A DNA stretch of 64,000 nt, from positions 5,085,288 to 5,149,287 of the forward strand of contig JABAKD010000010.1 in NCBI GenBank assembly GCA_012845835.1. The letters run 5' to 3'. Positions within the stretch are counted from its first letter, which is position 1. Every line of letters starts with the position of its first letter. Origin of the DNA: Undaria pinnatifida (Eukaryota; Sar; Phaeophyceae; Laminariales; Alariaceae). Both the position numbers and the translations under genes were made by a program. The notes under the pieces are model-generated. The model ran no database searches. It saw only the letters and a program-made list of their open reading frames with translations, and had not been told where the DNA came from. Below, in pieces: positions 10,301 through 20,800 of this stretch.

Positions 10301-12617
10301 TGCGTGGTACATCTATGTTTCATTTATGATATGGTGTTTAATAATTACATACGAAAAACGGGCGGCCGGTGTATCACGCAGCTTGCAAAGAAAATTATCG
10401 ACCATAAATTTGTCGAACTCACAGCTGACGATAGAAAATATAATTTCAATAACAGATGAAAAATAAAAAACGTCAGCTGTGAGTACGACCGATTGAATGG
10501 TTGAAACACAACTTTGCAAGCTGCGTGATTTAAAAAGTCAAATCGGCATGTCCCTCCTATATACTAGAGCTATATGTTGTCCATTACAGATAAAAGGGAT
10601 GTGCACTTGAGAGCGCTTGTTTCGGCCTGCCACGGGGTTCTCTTAACCCATTTACAACCGGAAACCCGTTTTGGGGACAAAATAACTTGGAATTTGTATA
10701 GGGAGGGGTTTGGGGGCTCTAAAGGGGTTGTAGGGAGGGGTTTGGGGGCTCTAAAGGACCCCCCAAACCCCTTTTTTAGAGCCCCCAAACCCCTCCCTGT
10801 ACTAGCTTCAAGTAAATTTGTCCCGAAAAAAGGTTTCCAGTTGTGAAGGCGTTTAGTCGGGGCCCCAGTTGTAACGCTTTTGGCATGTACCGGGTAGCGA
10901 TTAATTCTAAATAGACTAAGTACTAATTCGATGCGGGTGGCGGTAAGGCTTTCGTTCTGCTGGTGGGCCTTTCATAGTTTTGTTGCCTGCTGGCGGGCTT
11001 GCTGTTGGGCCTTTCATTACATTTTGGGCTATAGTCTGCAAACGTTTCATCAGCTGCTGCCGTTCGTTTTTTCCCGGCAACAGCTGCTGCTCACCACCTC
11101 AGCGGATTTTAATCCAGATTTCGCGTGGTACTTTTGGTACTGACTTTAATAATTTGCACCCACACCTGCCCACACCGCTATACCACAACGTCGTCGCCGA
11201 AGCTTCCAACGCCACCGCCAGCCCCCCCGCGCCGCCGCCGCCGCCGCTGCTGCTGCTGTTGGTGTCTACTGCGTATGTTTCTAAAATCCTAAAATCGGCT
11301 GTCTGCGGTCATGACCTCGCCTTGGCAGTGCGAGTGTGTGTGCTCCTCTTGCAGGTTGGCCGCTGCTGTGTGCATGCACCTCCTGCCAGATGGCTGCTGC
11401 TCTAGACACTGCTGCTGCTGAGCCGCAATTCCTTGCTGGGCCATCGCATGCCCCTGCACCCCCCGCTGCTGGTGCTGCTGCTGTGTGCTGCTGCTGCTGC
11501 TTTCACTCTCCTGCACATGTTCCTTGCAAGTGCGCTGTGTTTGATGATGTGCTCGGGTATGCCGTACGAAGATTTTTTTATTTTACACGAAGTTTCATGT
11601 TTCCATACTGAATCCTATAGGTTTCCTTACATGACTTTTGCGTAGCTGCCTCTGTGGATTCTCGAGAGCATTTTCGTTTTAGTATTGCATGCGTGTTTTT
11701 CTGTTTTTTCTTGTTTTGTGTGCTGTACTGCTGCTGTTGATAGCGGCGTTTTTCATTAAGTTAGTGTGTCTGACGTATCACGCAGATTGCAAAGTTGAGT
11801 TTCAACCACCCATCGGTCGTACTCACAGCTGACGTTTTTCAATTTTTTTTTTCTGATGTGTATTTTGAGATTTTTGGTTTGTCATTTGTCGATGTTTCCG
11901 CATGCACACCCGATGCTGTTGCCTCCATCGTCTATATCGCCATTCATCACTGATGAACCGGAACCATATCTCAAGCCGACGAACACTAACAATCCATTAC
12001 GCACTTTTTGTTCTACGCTCTTTGCACTGAATGATATTATTTGCAGTAGTAATATCATCGCGGATGAAAATCATCGGCCTTGCGTCACCCCGCCTCCTAA
12101 GGGGAACCTTGTATATGATACTTGTATGTAACCTGCAGTCTTATCAACCGACTATTGGGTGCACACAGCAACACTACTATGAGCATCACCATGTTGCGCG
12201 CGTGTCCTACAGGTCCTCACGTTGCAGTTCGGAAGCATCCCCTATCCCAGACGCCCGGGCTGCGGTTTTAATCGCCATTTTCAATCGTCATTTTGCCATT
12301 CCTGAAAAGGACACCTTCCGATTTGTTTCACAGGCGTACATGGGTCCCCATAGGGTTGATAATTATATTGCACCCGACACTCGCAACAACAGCTTGACCA
12401 GTGCATACCATGTTACTTTTACTTGCAGGGCAAAATTTACAACTGCGGGGGAGGCGGCTCTTGTGGAACGTGCGCCGTTAACGTCGTAGCCGGAATGTCA
12501 AACTGCAGCCCTAAAGGGCCGGGGGAGAAAAAGCTGCTGGACAAGAAACCGGCCTCGTACAGGCTTTCGTGTTGCACAATGGTGTCCGGACCCGTAACGA
12601 TCAAGACCAAGCCATAG
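7093..12617 (+). CDS. Plastid-targeted 2Fe-2S ferredoxin-like protein, two exons (7093-7389, 12429-12617)
   Basis: A small electron-transfer protein of 161 residues. Residues 1-22 form a strong signal peptide (MMKNFSFVAVVLLCVLFGIS), cleaved before FVVPSAP, a heterokont ASAF-like plastid entry site. A Gly/Lys-rich transit segment follows, then the beta-grasp fold from KGIVVKV. The donor CTGCAG|GTGGGC (7389) and acceptor cttgcag|GGC (12429) join in phase 0, giving YPLQ|GKIYNC. Cluster ligands appear as Cys105, Cys111, Cys114 and Cys147, spacing C-x5-C-x2-C-x32-C. That is not the C-x4-C-x2-C-x29 pattern of PetF ferredoxin. The block NCGGGGSCGTCAV and the tail DKKPASYRLSC resemble the ferredoxin-like proteins related to plant PnsB3/NDF4 and cyanobacterial homologues. 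The start is at the first of two adjacent Met codons. Its partner is unknown. Confidence 0.88.
7891..9361. mobile_element. 1.47-kb foldback (palindromic) transposon with a duplicated internal terminus
   Basis: Two arms of about 700 bp (roughly 7925-8625 and 8697-9361) are near-identical reverse complements. The outer ends match for 25 bp with one mismatch (AGGCCATTTCTTATAC at the left). A third copy of the terminus lies inverted in the middle (8671-8695), so the left unit 7891-8695 is itself TIR-bounded. CAGTCGAAA-type subrepeats crowd the ends and the centre. Flanks read TAA on the left and TGA on the right if the TIR starts at GGCC, weakly suggesting a 3-bp target site. Long open frames in the arms encode nothing recognisable. 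Confidence 0.8.
10697..10797. repeat. G-rich tandem plus inverted repeat
   Basis: The motif GGGAGGGGTTTGGGGGCTCT occurs (complete or nearly so) twice in direct order and once as an exact inverted copy, giving a long GC-rich hairpin with runs of 3-5 G on one arm. It lies inside the ferredoxin-like gene intron. Confidence 0.8.
12429..12617 (+). CDS. Ferredoxin-like gene, exon 2 (cluster-binding half)
   Basis: This exon holds 62 codons plus TAG. It carries all cluster cysteines and follows a typical acceptor (tgttacttttacttgcag). Two further cysteines, Cys125 and Cys148, sit beside the ligand positions and could confuse ligand assignment. Confidence 0.9.
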   Translation, partial: GKIYNCGGGGSCGTCAVNVVAGMSNCSPKGPGEKKLLDKKPASYRLSCCTMVSGPVTIKTKP

Positions 12618-14396
12618 ACTAAATTCCGTTGGTCGGTCGTGGTTCGCCACAATGTGCTGTCGGCTTTCGGCAGGAAGCCAATCCGAGTTTTTTCATGGTA
12701 CGAGTAGCGTTTCTGTATGGGTCGAGCTTTTGCTTAGTCTCCGTGGGTCGAGCTTTTGCCTAGTCCCTGTCGGATAGTATCACAACATCACAAGTGTTTT
12801 TTTACTTGCTTTCACTCTGTTGGAGAGTATCACAAAGTCACAGGTGGTTTTTAAGAGTCAGGTCGGAAACCGTCAGGTCTATTACTGGTAGACGTCGACG
12901 TCGAACCGATCAAGGCACAAGTATCACAACATCGCAGGAGGTTTTTTAAGTGCCTTTACTCTGTTGGAAAGTATCACATCACAGGTGTTCTTTTAAGAGT
13001 CGGGTCGTAAACCGTCGGGAGATCTATTAATGGTAGACATCGACGTCGAACCGATCAAGGCACAAGTTTATGTTTCCATTGGCGTTCGAGTGCGCGATTG
13101 TGTGCAAATTAACGGGGGACTGGCTCATCCTTCGCCGTATTACTCTTTGTTGCTGTCTGTACGAAGTACCTGTACGAAGTACAGCTATGAGTATGGCTTT
13201 TGCTCTGTAGACGCGCTTGACAACGCTCAGTTTATGAGCCTTCAGCTCGTAAACTTCATCACAAGTTAACGAAGCAGCGGTAGAGGAGGGAGAGGAGAGG
13301 CTACGGACAGCACTGGAGTTGTGGGTGGGGGCAACGCAGAATATCATTTTTTTCTCCGTGAACTCTATTTTCGCATCGGGTCGAACTCGAGTTGAGGCGG
13401 AAAAAGTTTCAAAACAAACTTACGATTGTAACATCGGCCAAACGAAGTAGCCCCAGCTGCTGGGGCAGGGGATGTGTCCGAACTGCTGCAGTGCTGGGGC
13501 AGGGGATGTGTCCGAACTGCCGCAGTGCAACGAGATCTCTGTCACGTGCTGTGCGCGGCATGATACCAATCGAACTGCTGCGCGCTCCCACACCGAGGTC
13601 GGTATAATACCACCGCAATGGATGCGTTGCTGGTCCCAATGCATGATGTCTTGGCCTTAAAAGGGTTAATATATTATTATACTTGGTCACAGCGTGTCTT
13701 GCGTCAAGCGAATGGACGACAGTTATTTTCTTCATTCACATCCTATCACATATCCCATCATGCATACCGAGGGGCAAACTCATGAAATGAACTTTCTAAG
13801 GCCCTTGCCCCCGCGCACCAAACCTAAGCTATCGTACCCGCCGGATGCTAAAAGCCCTTTGCGTACGAGCGCCACATCTTACAAAACGACCCTCACGTGA
13901 CTAGAACTTAATGCGCTTCGTTTGAAGGCTCTATCGCAGCGCTGTGAATGGTGGAGCACGAGGAAAATTGGACGTGCTTCCCTTTCAAACATGTACCACC
14001 TGCCTTCCCTGTCCTCGCTTTTTCCCCTTATACTGATCGCTGTATCTCGTACTAACTGTACCCACGTTCTTGCAGCTCTCTGGAGAAGGCTTACTCAAAA
14101 CAGTCATCGGAATCATCACTTGCCCCACATTGTATCGTTACCAGGGGCAAAGCTTGTGGCGTTATTGACCGAACGATACCTCGCATGGGCCACGCCGACA
14201 GCTTTTACAATCTTTTTTTACACAGGCCTCAGCCTGGCCGCCACACGGATCCAGGTATCGATCAGTTGCCGAGGCAGATGAGCGACCATCCCTCTTACAC
14301 GCCAAATCCATCCCAAATACTCCATCGAATTTTTTCACTTCGCCTGTATACCTGGGCGTTCGAGGGCGTCTCGAACATCAGGTGTGAGATTCTGCC
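12618..14396. other. Tail-to-tail spacer with tandem repeats
   Basis: This is the spacer between the ferredoxin-like stop and the stop of the minus-strand gene. Two tandem units of about 147 bp (12777-13068) share GTATCACAACATC and the segment GGTAGACGTCGACGTCGAA. A 38-bp unit (GCTGGGGCAGGGGATGTGTC) is repeated at 13458-13530. The remainder shows no convincing coding sequence. Confidence 0.6.
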
Positions 14397-14834
14397 TCAC
14401 GACCACGGACGACCAACATCGCCTCTGCGGGGGATACCCTGAACCCCGCTGCCCACTTCCATACGCATGCCGTCACCAGCATCGACCTCAGCTTCCATTT
14501 CACGCACGTTCTCATTCCGGTAAGCTGCAACAAGGTCGTCCTGACTCGCGCGGACAGTCTTCCTCGACACGGATACCTCGTCACGGGCCCCTGCGCTTCC
14601 GCCGACGACCCCCATCGGTGACGGGGCAACATCCGAGTGTTCGATTCCACCGTCAGCCATGCCAGGGCCACCCATGTGCGTAGGCGGGTTGGCGTATCCG
14701 CCGAGGCCTGCCTTGGTTCCACGCTCGTGATCGCTGAACTTATCGTCGTGTGACCTAGGACCAAACCGTTTCCCTTCCGGCGAAGTCTTCACAGACGTGT
14801 GGCGACCGTGGCCGGCAGCACCCACCTTGGATCG
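14397..14834 (-). CDS. Terminal exon, Gly/Met-rich, product not recognised
   Basis: This exon of 145 codons plus TGA follows the acceptor gctcaccag at 14835. The reading is protein-like throughout: RSKVGAAGHGRH near the start, GPRSHDDKFSDHERG, a Gly/Met-rich middle (THMGGPGMADGG), then a helical segment SQDDLVAAYRNENVREMEAE. It needs an upstream exon ending in phase 0; the 16993 exon can supply one. No domain is recognised. Confidence 0.6.
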   Translation of the reverse strand, partial: RSKVGAAGHGRHTSVKTSPEGKRFGPRSHDDKFSDHERGTKAGLGGYANPPTHMGGPGMADGGIEHSDVAPSPMGVVGGSAGARDEVSVSRKTVRASQDDLVAAYRNENVREMEAEVDAGDGMRMEVGSGVQGIPRRGDVGRPWS

Positions 14835-17800
14835 CTGGTGAGCGACGAAAACAAAGCAACACAAAAAAACAACGGGTACCAAAATAACATACGAGATGAG
14901 TGTAAGTGTAAGCTCCCTACTTCAGTAGGCATGTTCAGACAGGTAGGTGCGTGCGCATGCCGCCCTTCAAATGATATCACTAAAGGTAGGTATTATCGAT
15001 TTGGCTGCGTGGCGCAAGCTCGTGCGATAAAATCCCAATGTCATCCGATGCACACCGATGTTTCCGTCTCGCGAATTGGTCGAAAACATAGGCGGGGGGG
15101 TAAATACAGGCCGTCGCAACAGCCATCGGCAGCATCAAGCAAAACATATACGCACTTGGCCATGTAGCACGGGACCCAAATAAGTGATGCGTGGTAACGA
15201 CTCGCGAAACGTACTTGACACCATGCAATAACTCAAGTGGGGGATGCATCCCATTTCATCCAGCCATCAGCGGCAGGGCTCACCAAGACAACCGCGGAAC
15301 GCATTGCCCCCCTGCACGCTGGTCCACGTTAAAAGCCCGAAATTCTCTTACCCACGAATGCCGCTCGCAATATCTAGTCAAAGGGTGCATATATGGTATC
15401 ATACTGACCCCCATGACCAGTGGAAGAGGGTGACATGGCAATTTTTTTTTAACGGCCTCGGGCTGTCTCCAGGATCGAAACTCGTATCAATCAATGACAG
15501 GCCTTCAATTTTTTCAATGATATTCAGGCATTTCCAAGCTGGGGCGAAAAATAATGGTGCCGCATTTTGCACGAACCGGCTGGAGATGAATTCCAAGGCA
15601 TGCCTGTAGATTTTCCGCTCATAAATTCGAAGATCTTACCTATTAATACCTATGTTCATTCAACATTAAGCAGAATCTAGCGGAAAACTGGATCCTACAC
15701 TAAAACCAAGTTATTTGAAGGAAATAACGTACCTTACTCATTTTGGCACCACAAGTCCAAATGTCCGCGCCGCTTTTGACAGGTAGACCCTGAAAAATTT
15801 GCACACGCGTTCCACATATCCCGAGGCCTGACCTCCGGGGATTTTACTTTTTTTTTGTTCGCCGAGAATGTTTGGTCTAAGGTCGGTGCTAATGGAAGGT
15901 CAATAGTTCAAAATCATCCAAGATCCCAGCCAAATTTTGCCTGGACGGTCGTCCATGGGCCCAATTTTGTAAAGAAAAAATTCTTTCCAATTTTCCGGAA
16001 AAATATGTTTTCTCGCGGCCATCTTGGCCAACATCTGCTTGAGAAGTTCTCACGCAGATGTTGGATTAGGCGCGGCGTGATCTGGTGTGCTCCACATACT
16101 TCGTTCGACGAAATCAACAACAGCGTCGTGAACTCTGAACGTGGCGAGCTCGTTGGGGGCTCCGACCCTCCCTTGGTGTACAGCGCTCACTCTACGGCTG
16201 ATGATTTATGGCGGGCGCCGGTCAGGCTTGTGTTAAAAACACATTTGACGGCTGGCGTGTAGAAAACTGAGACCAGAACTCTATCGTCTCCCAACAGGCA
16301 AAAAATGAAACTTGGAGCGGATTTGACGGAAGACAACACAAGCAACCTCTCACGCCCTAGGGCATGGACCGACATCAACTCCTCAGCGCTGTCACCTACA
16401 CTCATATTACCTTGTCCTGAACGAAGAGGAGTGTTCGTGGGTTGTCCTTATCTCGAGATCGAATGTCAATCGTATTTGGTGGACAATGTTGATCAAGGCT
16501 TGATGAAAAATTGACAAATTGATCAATTGGGTCGCATGACCAAGAAAAGAGCCAGGAAAAAGAAAAATGTATTCGTTTTTTCCCCATAGCGACTGACTGC
16601 TGTACTGGACATCTTTCAGAAAACAAGTCCGAAAAACAACTTGAAAAGTTTTTGGTCAAACTATCGGTTTTCCATTAGCACCGGCCTAAGGCGGTCCACA
16701 TTTTCCTTAAAATCTTAATTGACGAAAAGTCAGGCAAACAAGAAAAACAACCCCCCCCCCGACAAGTGAGGTCTTCGCAACGGCACATAGAAGACGAGTG
16801 CAAAATTTCACGGCCTGAATCGAAAAAACGGCGTGGGCATTCGACGGGGAATCCATTGCGGGCTGTTAACTTGAACCAGCCTGTAGGCCGTCTGGCAGCA
16901 CATGTCTGGATATTCTTCCCGGTGAAAATGTGGGGAAGGTTGGGGCAGGCCCAACAAATAATGCGTGATGAGGGTCTTCCAGTACACCAAGCGCTAGGTA
17001 ACAGAAAAAAAAAGCAGAACGTGGCGGACAATCTATCACCCCTGCGAACATACTCCAAGTTTAAGATGGCAACGTACCTTGTTCGTGTCGGACGTTCTGA
17101 ATCTCGGATCCTCTACAAAGGTGGGATCTTTTGAATTCGGGTCTTCGCAAGTGGATGCCCAGCACTGCCAGCGGTAGAGAGCAGGGTCCTCCGAGAACAC
17201 CTCGTGCGCTTCAAGCTTCCTCTTCCTTTTCGTCTCAAGCCACTGGTGCAGTGCGCAGCGTTGGTGGGGACGGCGTAGAGAAAATGAGTGGACGATACCT
17301 CCAAACCGCGACATCTCGGGCAAAACTTGGCACTTCTCTAACTCATACTGGTATGCTTGATAAAGCGGTTGGCGCGGTTTCCTCACCATGCTTTAGGCCG
17401 CCAACCAAAAATACAACAGCTAAAAGCAGTCGCATCGGAATGAGGTTGAGAATGTCACTACAGCCCCTAACTAGATGGAGCAGGTGTCATATACTTTTTC
17501 AATTTTTATAATATGTTATGCATTGTATACGTAATCAGAAGAAAAAAATGTTCACACTTGAAACCATGTCTACTCGCAATTGCAGTTTACAATTATCTTC
17601 AACATTTTCGCCGCTGTTTACATTGTTTCCTGTATCAAGTGGCAACCAATATTGCAATCAAAGTGCGAGATAGACTTTTGATTTTTGAAAAAAACAAAAA
17701 TGCTTTGTGTGAGATCGAGATTTTCGTCTTCACTTATCTTTGCTCTGCAAACTGTGCGTGGTACTTCTATCGCGCGTGCTATGGGGTGTCTACGTCTTCA

Positions 17801-20800
17801 CGAAGGATATACACTGGTGACTTCACTCAGTGCTATATGCTAGGCTTTTAGTCAGTGCGACCCACACACCTTTACAGGCGCCTGCAGCGCGCTGGTCAAG
17901 GCGGAATCGATTATCGTCTCCCTTCCGAACGTATTTATGTACCCAGTACGTTGTTGCGCGGGGGACTTGGCGGTACTCTCGTCATCCCCGTCTGTCTTGC
18001 AGTAGCCGCTGAAAACGGGCGACATCCAGCACTGTTCATTCCAGCAGAACTTGTCGCCATCCTGAAGGCCAGAACAAAGGGAAGGAGACACCAACGTTTT
18101 GTTCGACGTACGAGTTCAACGATTGAGATTACATCCACGATCCAGGGGCTGGAGCCTTCATACCTCAATATTGTAGCTAATGCCGTATTATTACCTACCT
18201 GGTACGTATGATACGGTATTCCAAAACCTCGAAGTTGCGAAGACACGTGTCGATCGATGTATTATACTCCGCCAACAAATCGTTTTCTTGCTCATGCTTG
18301 TAAAGCTGTTTTCTAAATTTGATATCTCTTGGTAAGGGACACAATGTAGGCAACTCATACCCTCTTCGGGAATAACGGCAGAGCCGATACTCACCGATTT
18401 CTCGTGGTAGCACACGTCGCAACGCACTCTCATGAGCTCGACACTCAGCGTGGCGTCTTCAAAGTCTTCGCTGCTGTCCTTGGTGATTGCTACCAGCTCA
18501 TCGCGCCAATGCACGAGATTCGGGCGCTCCTTAGCCTTCTGCATCTGCGTAACCCACGAGGTCTTGATCACGGCCTCATCCTGATCGCACAACATTGACG
18601 GCGGAGGAAATAACAAACGAACACAATTAGTAGAGCAGAAACCGAAAGAGTCCACGGAGAAAAAAATCAATAAACTGCTATCATTGTGTGGTAAATTGTA
18701 GTTTCCACGCCAAACCTTTTTCCCGGCTGGTGCAGGGCCAATCTTGTCTCTGGTACGGTCCCCTCGCTCTCGATAGCCACCGCCGGATGCCAGCTTGTCT
18801 TCTGGGTCGCCGGGTAAAGCATGAGGGTTGCCAAGGTCCCTCCTTTTCGCCCGAGACCCTCCCCCCTCTGAGTCTTTCTCCTTGCCCCTGCTCATTGGCA
18901 CGAAGCCGTCTCCCTTCATTCCATCTCGTTCCCTGCCATTGCCAGCCTTAGATGGATCCCCCCTGTCCCTTCCACGATCCCGCTCCCGCATCTTATCTTG
19001 ATCCCCAACCCTACCCCGCGGCTTGCCACCACCACCCCCATCCCGTCTTGTGTACGTAATAGACATTCGCCCTGAGGACTTCACAGGCTCGGCTGTACCA
19101 TATCTGTCCCCCTTGTCTCTGCCCCCGCCCTTGATCATTGACCGGCCCTTAGGGGCACCAGGGAACGGCCGACCGCCCCTCGGGTTCCTGATCTTGGCGT
19201 CATCATAGCGATCGTCGTCATTGTCGCCCTCATCGTCGTCTTCATCCCCTTGGTCTGCTTCGTCGAACTCGCTACCATCATCCATCGTAGCCCGTCCTCT
19301 GCGGCGGTTCGAACGGCCGTTGTCGTGTTCGTCTCCATCCTCCTCGTTATCGTCCTGGAAACGATTGCATGCGGCGGGAGCAAAATAAAGGGGGAGAAAC
19401 ACTCATGTAGATTTCACATTACCAGGTATACGATATCGTACAGTACACTTACTAATAACAAGAAACAGAGCGGTAAGAAAGTCAAGCTGATATTTACCTG
19501 GTACAGTAAAACAAGAAATCCGGGCGCCACGATGCTAAAGTTTGTGTAGAACGCACCCTTACCCGAATAAAAAACCTAGCCGGGTCAGCATTTCTGTCTT
19601 ATTAGGTGCCCTGTACTACTTGCGGAGGTGAGAGCCAGCATACAACCAGGACTTTTGTACTGAAGGTCTCGTACATATTGGCTATGACTGCCATCGCGTA
19701 CGCGGCGCCACATGCAAGTGGAAGCTTGAACGCTCCCGTCACAGAAACAAGCCGCAAGAAAGGAGAGGAGCATCGCAAGACAAATCCAACTTAAGGCGGT
19801 TCCGCACCTGTCCGCTGGAATCTGAGCTGGAGTGGGCTGCGGCAAGGCTTGAGCGCGGGTTGCGACCCCTAGAGACGGCGGGTTTCCTCTCGTCTCCAGA
19901 GCCTGAATTACTCCCCATGTTCGGCTGACCACCTGCGCACCGGCATGAAAAACATATTGCCAGCAACGAAACCAAAACAAAAACGAGTGAGAACAAGTGT
20001 ATACAACATTGTACACCCCGGTGGCCGAAACCATCACCAGGTATCTGTAAACGCTTTGAAACTAAGAGGGTTCTGATTGCGATTGCTGTGCGTGGTGTTT
20101 TCGTTGGTTATTAATGTTAAGCCAAAAGTACGAAATGTACTCATCAAAGACATCCAGCACCCCCAGGGTCTGTCCTGACCAATTCCTAGACCAGGCCGTG
20201 GAGATGGGTATCCTGAATAAGCAAGAGCAACAATTGGCACGAGACTTACCTTTCGAGCCCCTGTATCTCTTGCCTCTTGACGCATCTCCCTTGCCCATTC
20301 CGCCAGTGCCATTGCCTATGCTGGCCCTCTCCTCGGGGATTACGACGAGGTCATAGGCACGCTTGGCGACATCTCCCACTGCAGTCTGAAGGTTCACCCA
20401 GCCGTTGCCGGTTCTGTGAACAAGGCCCGTTGTGCCATTGTGCCTCGGGGTAGTGATGCGCACGTATCGCCCGACCCATGTGTCCAGGGGAACCGAAATC
20501 AGCGCAAATTCGTCCTGCAGGAAAGTACAGAGCGACCCGAGCAGAGGGCGGCGAGGGTACGAATCACGTACCAGTACGTATAACAAGGCGCTTCGCTCCG
20601 CGGGTGGCATTCGCCGCCCGCTACGCTCTCTCAGGAGGGAAACATAGAAGAAGTTGCGTGGAGCGGACAGAGGTCCGTGATTAATTGTAAGTGCGAACTT
20701 GCGAATTGATAATGCCAAGAGCCCCGCCTCCATGCTCCAGGAAAACAACCCGGACGCCACATGTATGCCGTACGTACCTGGTGTCTTACAGTCGTACTTG

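Larger units (their letters stand above)
7390..12428 (+). other. Ferredoxin-like gene intron, 5.0 kb
   Basis: The intron is GT-AG, phase 0, 5039 bp. It holds the 1.47-kb foldback palindrome (7891-9361), three partial copies of the 165-bp dispersed repeat (10275-10528) plus one near its end (11776-11838, inverted), a G-rich palindrome (10697-10797), CTG/CCG trinucleotide runs (11220-11520) and four TACCWGGTA sites. No further exon is convincing. Confidence 0.85.

Noticed and set aside
12031-12489. Plus-strand open frame of 152 codons
   Set aside because: It runs across the acceptor and exon 2 of the ferredoxin-like gene in the wrong frame.
18191-19402. One 403-codon minus-strand frame taken as a single exon
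   Set aside because: It reads through at least two introns with clear GT-AG sites (after GKK and after HEKS) and through an acceptor at its 5' end; the spliced model is more protein-like.
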